A model generated the notes under the pieces. It was not told the origin of the DNA. It did not search any database and was given only the letters and a program-made list of their open reading frames with translations. Below, piece by piece: positions 28,016-36,417 of a stretch of DNA of 64,000 bases. The position numbers were made by a program, and so were the translations under genes. How positions within the stretch are numbered: the stretch's first letter is position 1; each line of letters opens with the position of its first letter. Source of the DNA: Streptomyces sp. NBC_00663 (lineage in GTDB: Bacteria; Actinomycetota; Actinomycetes; Streptomycetales; Streptomycetaceae); contig NZ_CP109027.1 in NCBI RefSeq assembly GCF_036226885.1, positions 8,866,001-8,930,000 of the forward strand, written 5' to 3'.

Positions 28016-28046
28016 GGGGGGTTGGTTCTCTCTTCGTGGGTGATGG

Positions 28047-28880
28047 TCAGGCGGTGGCGGCGGATCGCCGTACCGCGCTGCTTCTCGGGACGACCAGCGG
28101 GGTGCCGGTCTCCGGGTCGGGGACGACCCGGCAGTCCACGTCGAACACGGACTTGACGAGTTCCGCGTCGAGGACGTCCGCCGGGGCTCCGGCGGCGGCG
28201 AGCCGGCCGTCCTTGAGGACCACCATGTGGTCCGCGTAACGGGCGGCCTGTCCGAGGTCGTGCAGCACCATCACCACGGTGCGGCCGGCCTCGGCGTGCA
28301 GTTCGGCGACCAGGTCGAGTACGTCGAGCTGGTGCCTGAGGTCGAGGAAGGTGGTGGGTTCGTCGAGCAGGAGCAGTTCGGTGTCCTGCGCCAACGCCAG
28401 GGCGATCCAGGCGCGTTGGCGCTGGCCGCCGGAGAGCCGGTCGACGGGCTGCTCGCGCAGCGACGTGGTGCCGGTGCGCTCCAGCGCGTCCTCCACCGCC
28501 TTCTGGTCGGCAGTCGACCAGGGGCTCAGCAGCCGTTGGTGCGGATAGCGGCCCAGGCGGACGAGCGCCTCGACGGTGATCGCCTCCGGTGTGACCGGCT
28601 GCTGCGGCAGCAGCCCCATACGCAGGGCCAGGCTCCTCGCGGACATGCGGTGGATGTCGGAGCCGTCGAGGGTGACGGTGCCGGCGGCCGGGGCGAGCAG
28701 GCGGCTCAGCCCGCGCAGCAGCGTGGACTTGCCGCAGGCGTTGGGGCCGACGATCGCCGTGACCGCCCCGCCGGGGAGCGTGAGGTCGAGTCCGCCCACG
28801 ACGAGGCGATCGCCGTAGCGGAGGTCGAGGGACTCGGTGGCGAGCTGGTTGGGCGTGTTCACGGGCGTCTCCGCGGTCAT
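28047..28880 (-). CDS. ABC transporter ATPase for ferric siderophore uptake (FecE-like)
   Basis: 277 aa. Walker A GPNACGKSTLL is near residue 45, the Q-loop LLPQQPVTPEAITVEALVRLGRYPH near 92, the signature LSGGQRQRAW near 147, Walker B LLLLDEPTTFLD near 167 and the switch His in VLHDLGQAARYADH near 200. The RYPHQRLL pattern after the Q-loop is typical of iron-siderophore ATPases. It is coupled by ATGA to the upstream permease gene. Confidence 0.94.
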   Translation of the reverse strand: MTAETPVNTPNQLATESLDLRYGDRLVVGGLDLTLPGGAVTAIVGPNACGKSTLLRGLSRLLAPAAGTVTLDGSDIHRMSARSLALRMGLLPQQPVTPEAITVEALVRLGRYPHQRLLSPWSTADQKAVEDALERTGTTSLREQPVDRLSGGQRQRAWIALALAQDTELLLLDEPTTFLDLRHQLDVLDLVAELHAEAGRTVVMVLHDLGQAARYADHMVVLKDGRLAAAGAPADVLDAELVKSVFDVDCRVVPDPETGTPLVVPRSSAVRRSAATA

Positions 28881-29884
28881 GCGTGGGTCCTCTGTACGGG
28901 CGAGCTCTGGCGGAACATCAGCACCAGCAGCCAGGGCGCGCCGAGCGTGGCCGTGACCGCGCCGACCGGCAGCCCCTCGATCGGGAGCAGATGCTGGACC
29001 ACCAGGTCGGAGGCGAGCAGCAGGACCGCTCCCGTGAGCCCGGCCAGGGCGAGGGACACGGCGGTCGGCGGGCCGGTGAGGAAGCGGACGATGTGCGGTA
29101 CGGCGAGCGCGACGAACGTCACCGGACCGGCGAGCGAGGCGGCGAGGGATGCCAGTACGACGGCCAGTACGAGGAGTTGGAGGCGTGCCGTGGCCGTGTT
29201 GAGGCCGAGCGCGCCCGCCGAGTCGTCGCCGAGGTCGAGCACCGCGAGCCGGCGGTGCAGGACGAGGGCGGCGGCCAGCGCGACCAGCATGGCGCCGCCC
29301 GCTCCCCACACCTCCGTCCACGTCCGCCCGTAGACCGAACCCGTGGTCCACTGGAGCGCCGACCCGGCGAGCTCGGCCGGGAAGCGCACGATCATCAGGT
29401 TCACGGCGGCGGCGAGGCCCGCCTGGACGGCGAGGCCGGTGAGCACCAGTCGGGTGACGGAGAGCCCGGAGCCCCAGGCGAACACGCCGAGCAGCAGGGC
29501 CGACAGGAGTCCGCCGGCCAGTGCGCCCAGGGGGATGAGGTTCTGCGAGGCTCCGGCCGCGATCAGCGCGACCGCGCCGAGCGAGGCGCCGCCGGTGACG
29601 CCCATGACGTCAGGTGAGGCCAGCGGATTGCGGAACAGCCGCTGGAGCACACAGCCCGCCACGCCGAGTCCGGCACCACCGACGATCGCCGCCACGGACC
29701 GGGGCGCCCGGAACTGCTGCACCACCAGTACGTCGCCGCCGTCGCCGAGCCCGACCAGGGCGCGCAGCGCGGTACCGGCGGGGATGCGCATCTCACCGGT
29801 CGTCAGGGAGACCGTGAGCAGCACGAACAGTAGGACCAGAGCGCCTCCCGCGAAGACCGCGACCCGGGTGCGGATGCCGTTCAT
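28877..29884 (-). CDS. FecCD-family iron-siderophore permease, second subunit
   Basis: 335 aa with about ten hydrophobic segments. Family motifs are FRAPRSVAAIVGGAGLGVAG and LFRNPLASPDVMGVTGGASLGA in the first half, and the ATPase-contacting stretch AGPVTFVALAVPHIVRFLTG near residue 250. It pairs with the preceding gene to form the membrane channel. ATGA overlaps on both sides. Confidence 0.93.
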   Translation of the reverse strand: MNGIRTRVAVFAGGALVLLFVLLTVSLTTGEMRIPAGTALRALVGLGDGGDVLVVQQFRAPRSVAAIVGGAGLGVAGCVLQRLFRNPLASPDVMGVTGGASLGAVALIAAGASQNLIPLGALAGGLLSALLLGVFAWGSGLSVTRLVLTGLAVQAGLAAAVNLMIVRFPAELAGSALQWTTGSVYGRTWTEVWGAGGAMLVALAAALVLHRRLAVLDLGDDSAGALGLNTATARLQLLVLAVVLASLAASLAGPVTFVALAVPHIVRFLTGPPTAVSLALAGLTGAVLLLASDLVVQHLLPIEGLPVGAVTATLGAPWLLVLMFRQSSPVQRTHA

Positions 29885-30909
29885 CGGGCCACCTTCCGAG
29901 CCAGCAGCGCCAGCAGCGGCGCGCCGAGGAACGCGGTCACGATGCCGACCTCCAGTTCCGAGGGGCGCAGCACCATCCGGCCGAGCACATCGGCCGACAG
30001 CAGGAGCAGCGGACCGGCGATCAGACAGCCGGGCAGCAGCAGCCGGTGGTCGCCGCCGAGCAGCGGCCGGACGAGATGCGGGGCGGCCAGGCCGATGAAG
30101 GCGACCGGCCCTGCCACCGCGACCGCCGACCCGGCGAGCAGGACGACCGCGAGTCCGCCCGCGAGCCGGATCCGGGCCACCGGGACGCCGAGGGACTGGG
30201 CCGAATCGTCGCCCAGCGCAAGGGCGTTGAGGGCGGGGGAGACGGCGAGCGCGACGACGATCCCGAGCAGCAGCGTCGGCAGGACCGGCCACAGGGTGTC
30301 CAGCGGACGCCCGGCCAGGGAACCGGCGAGCCAGAAGCGGGCCTCGTCGAGCGTGCGCTGGTTCAGCAACATCACCGCGGACGTCCAGGACAGCAGCACG
30401 AGTTGGAGGACGGTGCCGCCGAGCGCGAGCCGTACGGGATCGATGTCCCCGGCGCGCCGGGCCAGCGCCTGGGCGAACAGGGCCGCTCCGGCGGCACCGG
30501 CGAAGCCGAACCACACATAGGTGACAGGGTCGTTGAGCTTCAGGGCGAAGATCGCGACGACGACCGCGAACGACGCGCCCGCGTTGATGCCGAGGGTCGT
30601 CGGCGAGGCGAGCGGATTGCGGGTGATTGCCTGCGCAACGGCACCGGCGACACCCAGCGCGGCACCGACCACGAGGCCGATGACGGTCCGCGGCAGGCGC
30701 AGTCCCGTCACCACGAGCGCGTCCCGTCCGTGGCCGTCGCCGAACAGGGCGTCGACCACTGTGGGCAGCGGCACGGAGCGGGCGCCGAGCGCGAGGCTGA
30801 GCGCGGTGCACAGGGTCAGGGCGGCGAGGCCGGTGAGGAAGAGCGGTATGTGCCGGGAGGCACGAGAGGGCACACCTGTGGGGGGTGCGCCCTGTTGGGT
30901 CGCAGTCAC
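29881..30909 (-). CDS. FecCD-family iron-siderophore permease, first subunit
   Basis: 342 aa from GTG 30909. After about 22 polar residues, membrane segments begin. RLPRTVIGLVVGAALGVAGA, TRNPLASPTTLGINAGASFA and the coupling region AGPVAFIGLAAPHLVRPLLG mark the FecCD family. It is the first gene of the long minus-strand iron operon; an iron box begins 12 bp before its start codon, so transcription should be repressed when iron is plentiful. Confidence 0.93.
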   Translation of the reverse strand: MTATQQGAPPTGVPSRASRHIPLFLTGLAALTLCTALSLALGARSVPLPTVVDALFGDGHGRDALVVTGLRLPRTVIGLVVGAALGVAGAVAQAITRNPLASPTTLGINAGASFAVVVAIFALKLNDPVTYVWFGFAGAAGAALFAQALARRAGDIDPVRLALGGTVLQLVLLSWTSAVMLLNQRTLDEARFWLAGSLAGRPLDTLWPVLPTLLLGIVVALAVSPALNALALGDDSAQSLGVPVARIRLAGGLAVVLLAGSAVAVAGPVAFIGLAAPHLVRPLLGGDHRLLLPGCLIAGPLLLLSADVLGRMVLRPSELEVGIVTAFLGAPLLALLARKVAR

Positions 30910-30920
30910 GAGCAGTGAGC

Positions 30921-30939
30921 TTAGGTGAGGCTTGCTTTA
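30921..30939. promoter_or_regulatory. Iron box (DmdR/IdeR-type) before the permease operon
   Basis: TTAGGTGAGGCTTGCTTTA matches 14 of 19 positions of the actinobacterial iron-box consensus TTAGGTTAGGCTAACCTAA. It lies 12 bp upstream of the first permease start, where a bound DtxR-family repressor would block transcription. Confidence 0.8.
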
Positions 30940-31000
30940 GTTTTCAACTGGCTGTGGGATTGCTTTGACGGGCCTTGACGTGGCACTCCCTTGATCACGG

Positions 31001-31019
31001 TAAGGTAAGGCTTGCCTAT
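31001..31019. promoter_or_regulatory. Iron box (DmdR/IdeR-type) before the ferric reductase gene
   Basis: TAAGGTAAGGCTTGCCTAT matches 15 of 19 consensus positions and ends 43 bp before ATG 31063. With the box at 30921-30939 it allows separate iron control of the two divergent transcripts. Confidence 0.82.
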
Positions 31020-31062
31020 CAGCGACCCTCTCGGGTCGAACCTCCCGCACTGGAGCACGCCG

Positions 31063-31896
31063 ATGTCCGTGGCCCTGAAGACCTCGCCGGACGGAGCCGT
31101 CGCCCAAGCCCTCGGCGACGTCTACCGGCGGCTGGCCGACACGTGCGAGGCGCTGGACGTGCGGGTCGCGAAAGCCGGGCAAGCGGGCGTGACGGCGGCC
31201 GAGTTGGCGTCCGACCGCACGGCACTCGACGCCTTCGTCGACGCGGAGACCGCACGCGTTCACGATCGCTACGGCGTACGTCCGCGCCCGGACGTCGCCG
31301 CCTCCCGCGCCCTGCACGACTACGCCTGGACCGTAGGCATGCTCCTGGGCGGCACCTGGTACCTGGAACGCCGCGTTCCGCGCATCCGCCCCGAGGACCT
31401 GCACCTCGACCTGACCACGGGGGCGTACACCATCACGCCCGGCACCGAACTCGCCTGCCTGGCCGGCGATCCGGTCGCCGACCGCCCCGGCGTCCTGACA
31501 CTCCCTCAGGAAGAGCAGCTGCGCGCCCGGTTGAGGATGGCCCTCGCCGACCACATGCGTCCCCTGCTCGCCGCGATCGCACCCATCGCGCGCCGCCGCT
31601 CCCGCGCCCTGTGGGGCATGGTCGCCGACGACCTCGTCTCCGCCCTGTGGTACCTGGGCCGGATGCTCGGCCAGGAGGGCGCCGCGATCACGGCCGCCAC
31701 CGAGGTGCTGCCGATCGCCGTACCGCCGTACCCCAGCGGCGCCGACTTCCGCTACCTCGCCGGCGCCGACGGCCGCCGCCACGCCACCCGTACCCGCACC
31801 GGCTGCTGCATGTTCTACGCGATCCGCCCCGCCGAGCCCTGCTCCACCTGCCCCCGCACAGGCGACGCGGAACGGCTGCGCCGGCTGGAGAGGTAG
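31063..31896 (+). CDS. FhuF-type (2Fe-2S) siderophore-iron reductase
   Basis: 277 aa from ATG 31063, TGGAG upstream. The C-terminus carries the FhuF cluster motif with paired and spaced cysteines, Cys248-Cys249, Cys260 and Cys263 (CCMFY then CSTCP). The middle section has RRRSRALWGMVADDLVSALWYLG, typical of IucA/IucC C-terminal/FhuF-like helices. It would release iron in the cytoplasm by reducing the ferric siderophore. It diverges from the uptake and biosynthesis operon and shares its iron-regulated control region. Confidence 0.87.
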   Translation: MSVALKTSPDGAVAQALGDVYRRLADTCEALDVRVAKAGQAGVTAAELASDRTALDAFVDAETARVHDRYGVRPRPDVAASRALHDYAWTVGMLLGGTWYLERRVPRIRPEDLHLDLTTGAYTITPGTELACLAGDPVADRPGVLTLPQEEQLRARLRMALADHMRPLLAAIAPIARRRSRALWGMVADDLVSALWYLGRMLGQEGAAITAATEVLPIAVPPYPSGADFRYLAGADGRRHATRTRTGCCMFYAIRPAEPCSTCPRTGDAERLRRLER

Positions 31897-31963
31897 GGGC
31901 TGGAGAGCCAGGGCGCCCTCACGGCCTCTGCCGGAGCGTCGGCCTCCGGCCTACGGTGAGGCG

Positions 31964-32065
31964 ATGACCATCGACCAACCGCGGACGGGGGCGGCGTTGC
32001 TGGCCGGCATCGTCGGGTCGAAGTCGGCGCGCGCCCTGGTACGGATGCGCAACCGCCGCACCTGA
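31964..32065 (+). CDS. Very small basic protein, tentative
   Basis: A 33-codon frame starts at ATG 31964 after GGTGAGG and encodes MTIDQPRTGAALLAGIVGSK followed by a basic tail ending RMRNRRT. It lies 67 bp after the ferric reductase gene and converges on the exporter gene. The ribosome-binding site is reasonable and the composition is protein-like, but nothing confirms that it is real. Confidence 0.25.
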   Translation: MTIDQPRTGAALLAGIVGSKSARALVRMRNRRT

Positions 32066-32074
32066 GACCGCAGT

Positions 32075-33829
32075 TCACTCCGCCGTGGCGAGGAACTGTG
32101 TGGCCGCCAGCTCCGCGTACAGCGGATCGGACGCCACCAGCTCCCCGTGCGTGCCCACCGCGCGCACCCGGCCCGCGTCCATCACCACGATCCGGTCGGC
32201 CATGGTGACCGTGGACAGCCGGTGCGCGACGACGAGGACGGTGGTCGTACGGGCCACGTCGGCGACCGTGTCCCGCAGCGCCGCCTCGTTGACCGCGTCC
32301 AGCTGCGAGGTCGCCTCGTCCAGGAGCAGCAGCCGCGGGCGGCGCAGCAACGCGCGGGCGATGGCGACGCGTTGACGCTCGCCGCCCGAGAGCTTGGTGC
32401 CGCGATGTCCCACGAGCGTGTCCAGTCCGCCGGGCAGCCGGGCCACCAGCCCGTCGAGGCGCGTCGTCTTCACCACGCGTGTCAGCGCGTCGTCGGGCGC
32501 CTCGGGGTTGCCCAGCAGCAGGTTGTCCCGCAGGGAGCCCGACAGGACGGGCGCGTCCTGCTCGACGTAGCCGATCGCCGAACGCAGCTGCGGCAGCGGC
32601 CAGTCGGCGAGGTCGCGGCCGTCCAGGGTGATGGTTCCGGAGTCGGGGTCGTAGAAGCGCTCGATCAGGGAGAAGACGGTGGTCTTGCCGGCGCCGGACG
32701 GGCCGACGAACGCCGTCATGCCCTGGGCCGGCACCGAGAACGTCACCCCGTGGTGGACATACGGCAGATCGTCGGCGTAGCGGAAGCGGACATCGGTGAA
32801 GGAGACGGTGGCAGGTGCGGCACCCGGGGTGGGCAACGGGGCGGGCAGATCGGCCGGTTCGGCGGGCAGTCGCAACGCCTCCTGGATCCGGGCGAGGGCC
32901 GCGGCGCCCGTCTGGTACTGCGTGATCGCGCCCACGACCTGCTGGATCGGGGACATCAGATAGAAGACGTACAGCAGGAACGCCACCAGCGTGCCCACGT
33001 CGATTGCGTCGGTCGCCACCCGCGCGCCGCCGACCGCCAGCACCGTGATGAAGGCGATCTGCATCGCCAGGCCCGCCGTGTTGCCCGCCGCCGCCGACCA
33101 CTTGGCGGCGCGCACGCTCTGCCGCCAGGACTCCTCGGCGGCCTCGTGCAGCGTGCGCTCCTCCCGGTGCTCCGCGCCGGACGCCTTCACCGTGCGCAGC
33201 GCGCCGAGGATCCGCTCCAGCGAGGCTCCCATCACACCGACCGCGTCCTGCGCCTGCCGGCTGGCCCTGTTGATACGCGGCACGATCACCCCGAGGACGG
33301 TCCCCGCGGCGGCGATGACGGCCAGGGTGACACCCAGCAGCACCGGGTCGACCAGGCCCATCATGACGATCGTGGCGACGAGCGTGAGGCCGCCCGTGCC
33401 GAGGCCGACGAGGGAGTCGGTGGTGACCTCGCGCAGCAGCGTGGTGTCGGAGGTGACGCGGGCCATCAGGTCGCCGGGTTCGGTGCGGTCCACGGCCGTG
33501 ACGCGCAGCCGCAGCAGATACGACGACAGCGCGCGCCGCGCGCCGAGCACCACCGACTCCGCGGTGCGGCGCAGCACGTACGAACCCAGCGCTCCCAAAG
33601 CGGCGTTGGCCACCACCAGCGCCGACATGACGAGCAACGCGCCGGTGACGGTGCGGTCGTGGGACAGGTCGTCGATCAACTCCCGTGCCACCAGCGGCAG
33701 CAGCAGCCCGGTGGCGCCGGTGACCAGCGAGAGCGCGGCGCCCAGCAGCAGCGTCCACCGGTGCGGCCGCACGTATCCCAGCAGCAGCCGCCAGGTGGGA
33801 GTGGCCTGTTCGGGCTCTGCGATGCTCAC
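32075..33829 (-). CDS. ABC exporter, fused membrane and ATPase domains (multidrug/lipid type)
   Basis: 584 aa from GTG 33829 (GAGGGAG upstream). Six membrane helices fill about residues 1-320, then the nucleotide-binding domain has Walker A GPSGAGKTT near 378, Q-loop YVEQDAPVLSGSLRDNLLLGN near 424, signature LSGGERQRVAIARALL near 486, Walker B LLLLDEATSQLD near 506 and the His-switch VAHRLSTV. It is a half transporter that would act as a homodimer. It lies next to the siderophore region but lacks an iron box and a shared promoter, so a link to siderophore export is not supported. Confidence 0.9.
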   Translation of the reverse strand: MSIAEPEQATPTWRLLLGYVRPHRWTLLLGAALSLVTGATGLLLPLVARELIDDLSHDRTVTGALLVMSALVVANAALGALGSYVLRRTAESVVLGARRALSSYLLRLRVTAVDRTEPGDLMARVTSDTTLLREVTTDSLVGLGTGGLTLVATIVMMGLVDPVLLGVTLAVIAAAGTVLGVIVPRINRASRQAQDAVGVMGASLERILGALRTVKASGAEHREERTLHEAAEESWRQSVRAAKWSAAAGNTAGLAMQIAFITVLAVGGARVATDAIDVGTLVAFLLYVFYLMSPIQQVVGAITQYQTGAAALARIQEALRLPAEPADLPAPLPTPGAAPATVSFTDVRFRYADDLPYVHHGVTFSVPAQGMTAFVGPSGAGKTTVFSLIERFYDPDSGTITLDGRDLADWPLPQLRSAIGYVEQDAPVLSGSLRDNLLLGNPEAPDDALTRVVKTTRLDGLVARLPGGLDTLVGHRGTKLSGGERQRVAIARALLRRPRLLLLDEATSQLDAVNEAALRDTVADVARTTTVLVVAHRLSTVTMADRIVVMDAGRVRAVGTHGELVASDPLYAELAATQFLATAE

Positions 33830-33934
33830 GGCGCTCCCTCGGAGTCGGTCGGAGCATTCAGGCTACGTCGGCCGCCGTGCGCGCAGCGCGCCGGTTCCGG
33901 GTCATGGAGAGCGCCACCGCCGGGCTCGCTCGAC

Positions 33935-34120
33935 ATGGCCGTGCTCTGCACGATCGTCATCCGTCCCTTCGACGACCTCGGGCCGCGGTCGGCCGCCCCG
34001 GCCGCCGACCGCGCGGACGTCGTGCTGATCGAATCGGGCCTGCCGGGGACCTCGGCCCCGACACGTCACCGAGACCCTGGTCCAGGTGCCGCACCGGCTC
34101 CGCTCCCGTCCCGTTACTGA
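33935..34120 (+). pseudogene. Possible gene remnant in a 350-bp gap
   Basis: The gap 33830-34179 between the exporter and mscR contains no convincing gene. One 61-codon frame from ATG 33935 encodes MAVLCTIVIRPFDDLGPRSA and then DVVLIESGLPG before running into Pro/Ala/Arg-rich low-complexity sequence. The DVVLIESGLPG stretch faintly recalls the VVVEMGLP ending of some GH3 N-acetylhexosaminidases, so this may be the decayed tail of an old gene, or chance. The rest of the gap should hold the divergent promoters. Confidence 0.2.
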
Positions 34121-34179
34121 TCGGTTACGCGTAGGGTCGAGGGGAGAACGGACAGGGTCGACGGAAGGGTTTCACCACC

Positions 34180-35265
34180 ATGGCGCAGGAAGTACGCGGC
34201 GTGATCGCACCGGGCAAGGACGAGCCGGTCCGGGTGGAGACGATCGTGGTACCCGACCCCGGCCCGGGCGAGGCCGTGGTGCAGATCCAGGCCTGCGGGG
34301 TCTGCCACACCGACCTGCACTACAAGCAGGGCGGCATCAGCGACGACTTCCCCTTCCTGCTGGGGCACGAGGCCGCCGGCGTGGTGGAGTCGGTGGGGGA
34401 GGGCGTCACCGATGTCGCGCCCGGTGACTTCGTGATCCTCAACTGGCGTGCGGTGTGCGGGCAGTGCCGGGCCTGTCTGCGCGGCCGGCCCCAGTACTGC
34501 TTCAACACGCACAACGCCGAGCAGAAGATGACGTTGACCGACGGCACCGAGCTGTCGCCCGCGCTCGGCATCGGCGCGTTCGCCGAGAAGACGCTGGTCG
34601 CGGCGGGCCAGTGCACCAAGGTCGACCCCTCGGTCTCCCCGCAGGTCGCGGGCCTGCTCGGGTGCGGGGTGATGGCCGGGATCGGCGCCGCGATCAACAC
34701 CGGCAACGTCGGCCGGGGTGACACGGTCGCCGTCATCGGCTGCGGCGGCGTCGGCGACGCGGCGATCGCCGGGGCGAACCTCGCGGGCGCCGCGCGGATC
34801 ATCGCGGTGGACATCGACGACCGCAAGCTGGAGACGGCGAGGAAGCTGGGCGCGACCCACACGGTCAACTCGCGCGAGACCGACGCGGTCGAGGCGATCC
34901 GTGAGCTGACCGGCGGCTTCGGCGCCGATGTCGTCATCGAGGCGGTGGGGCGTCCGGAGACCTACAAGCAGGCCTTCTATGCCCGCGACCTCGCCGGCAC
35001 CGTCGTTCTCGTCGGCGTGCCGACCCCGGAGATGAAGCTGGAACTGCCGCTGCTCGACGTCTTCGGCCGCGGTGGCTCGCTGAAGTCCTCCTGGTACGGC
35101 GACTGCCTGCCCAGCCGCGACTTCCCCATGCTGATCGACCTGCATCTGCAAGGCCGCCTGGACCTGGAGGCGTTCGTGACCGAGACCATTGAACTCACCG
35201 ACGTGGAGAAGGCGTTCGAGCGCATGCACCACGGCGACGTCCTGCGATCGGTCGTGATGCTCTGA
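34180..35265 (+). CDS. mscR: S-(hydroxymethyl)mycothiol dehydrogenase / S-nitrosomycothiol reductase
   Basis: 361 aa zinc-dependent class III alcohol dehydrogenase relative. It oxidises the formaldehyde-mycothiol adduct and reduces S-nitrosomycothiol. Catalytic zinc ligands are Cys42 (GVCHTDLH) with His63-Glu64 (LGHEAAG). The structural zinc has Cys93, 96, 99 and 107. The NAD-binding motif is VIGCGGVGDAA. The next gene overlaps it by one base and is a metallo-hydrolase, the same pairing as Rv2259-Rv2260 in Mycobacterium tuberculosis. It indicates a mycothiol-using actinomycete. Confidence 0.92.
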   Translation: MAQEVRGVIAPGKDEPVRVETIVVPDPGPGEAVVQIQACGVCHTDLHYKQGGISDDFPFLLGHEAAGVVESVGEGVTDVAPGDFVILNWRAVCGQCRACLRGRPQYCFNTHNAEQKMTLTDGTELSPALGIGAFAEKTLVAAGQCTKVDPSVSPQVAGLLGCGVMAGIGAAINTGNVGRGDTVAVIGCGGVGDAAIAGANLAGAARIIAVDIDDRKLETARKLGATHTVNSRETDAVEAIRELTGGFGADVVIEAVGRPETYKQAFYARDLAGTVVLVGVPTPEMKLELPLLDVFGRGGSLKSSWYGDCLPSRDFPMLIDLHLQGRLDLEAFVTETIELTDVEKAFERMHHGDVLRSVVML

Positions 35266-35894
35266 TGACCGCCCGCATCGAACGCCTCGTCACCTCCGGC
35301 CGGTTCAGCCTGGACGGCGGCACCTGGGACGTCGACAACAACGTGTGGATCGTCGGCGACGACCACGAGGTCATCGTCATCGACGCCGCCCATGACGCCC
35401 GGGCGATCGCCGAAGCGGTGGGCGAGCGTCGCCTGACGGCGATCGTGTGCACCCACGCCCACAACGACCACATCGACGCCGCGCCCGCCCTGGCGGACCT
35501 CACGGGCGCCACGATCTGGCTGCACCCCGACGACCTGCCCCTGTGGAAGCAGACCCACCCCGACCGCGACCCCGACGCCCACCTCCTGGACGGCCAGGTC
35601 ATCGAGGCGGCGGGCGCGGATCTGCGGGTCATGCACACACCCGGCCACGCTCCCGGCGCGGTCTGCCTCTACGACCCCGGGCTCGCCACCGTCTTCACCG
35701 GCGACACGCTGTTCGCCGGCGGACCGGGGGCCACGGGACGGTCGTACAGCCACTTCCCGACCATCATCGACTCGATCCGCGACCGGCTGCTGGAACTGCC
35801 ACCGGAGACAAAGGTCCTGACCGGTCACGGCGACTCCACGACCATCGGCGCGGAGGCCCCGCACCTTCAGGAGTGGATCGCCCGGGGCCACTGA
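35265..35894 (+). CDS. Metallo-beta-lactamase-fold hydrolase partnered with mscR
   Basis: 209 aa. The metal site THAHNDHIDA is near residues 63-72, with further ligands in MHTPGHAPGAVCLY, FTGDTLFAGGPGATGRS and the final GHGDSTTIGAE. This is the glyoxalase II-like branch of the fold. Its start overlaps the mscR stop as TGATG. From position it probably hydrolyses the S-formylmycothiol made by MscR, completing formaldehyde detoxification; that step is inference. Confidence 0.85.
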   Translation: MTARIERLVTSGRFSLDGGTWDVDNNVWIVGDDHEVIVIDAAHDARAIAEAVGERRLTAIVCTHAHNDHIDAAPALADLTGATIWLHPDDLPLWKQTHPDRDPDAHLLDGQVIEAAGADLRVMHTPGHAPGAVCLYDPGLATVFTGDTLFAGGPGATGRSYSHFPTIIDSIRDRLLELPPETKVLTGHGDSTTIGAEAPHLQEWIARGH

Positions 35895-35938
35895 AATTCC
35901 CCGGGGCCGGTGGTGGGCAGAGACTAGGCTCACTTGTC

Positions 35939-36313
35939 ATGACCACCGATGAGCTCACGAACCTCCATGGCGTCACCGTCCTGCGCTGCACCCCTGACGG
36001 CCCTTTGCTCGACGGCGAGCGTGCCGCGCTGGATCTCATCGGTGACGCCATGGGGCGGGGCGCCGACGTGGTCGCCGTGCCCGTGGAGCGCGTCGCGGAG
36101 GAGTTCTTCCGGCTGCGGTCCGGTGTCGCCGGGGCGGTCATGTTGAAGTTCGTGAACTACCGGGTGCGCCTCGCCGTCGTCGGGGACGTCTCCCGCCACC
36201 TGGGCGAGAGCGCGGCCCTGCGCGACTTCGTCCGCGAGACCAACCAGGGCGGGCACGTCTGGATCGTCGCCGACGACGCCGAGCTGGGCGAGAGACTGCG
36301 TCCGACCGGGTGA
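35939..36313 (+). CDS. DUF4180-type protein
   Basis: 124 aa. The pattern AALDLIGDAMGRGADVVAVP, VERVAEEFFRLRSGVAGAVM, KFVNYRVRLAVVGDVSRHLG and ALRDFVRETNQGGHVWIVAD matches the small DUF4180 family, which is of unknown function and often turns up as a single gene or beside a regulator. There is no ribosome-binding site; TAGGCT at about 35924 could be a -10 for a nearly leaderless message. Confidence 0.75.
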   Translation: MTTDELTNLHGVTVLRCTPDGPLLDGERAALDLIGDAMGRGADVVAVPVERVAEEFFRLRSGVAGAVMLKFVNYRVRLAVVGDVSRHLGESAALRDFVRETNQGGHVWIVADDAELGERLRPTG

Positions 36314-36417
36314 CACGGCCCTGAAGGGCGACGGGAAGCCTTCAAAAGGCGACAGAAGATGTCCGGTTTACCGGGGACCGTGGAGTCGACAGCAACGGTC
36401 GTACGGGAGGTTCGGAC

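Noticed and set aside
32075..33829. Siderophore exporter role for the ABC exporter
   Set aside because: It is convergent to the FhuF gene, has no iron box, and the MFS gene inside the biosynthetic operon already fills that role.
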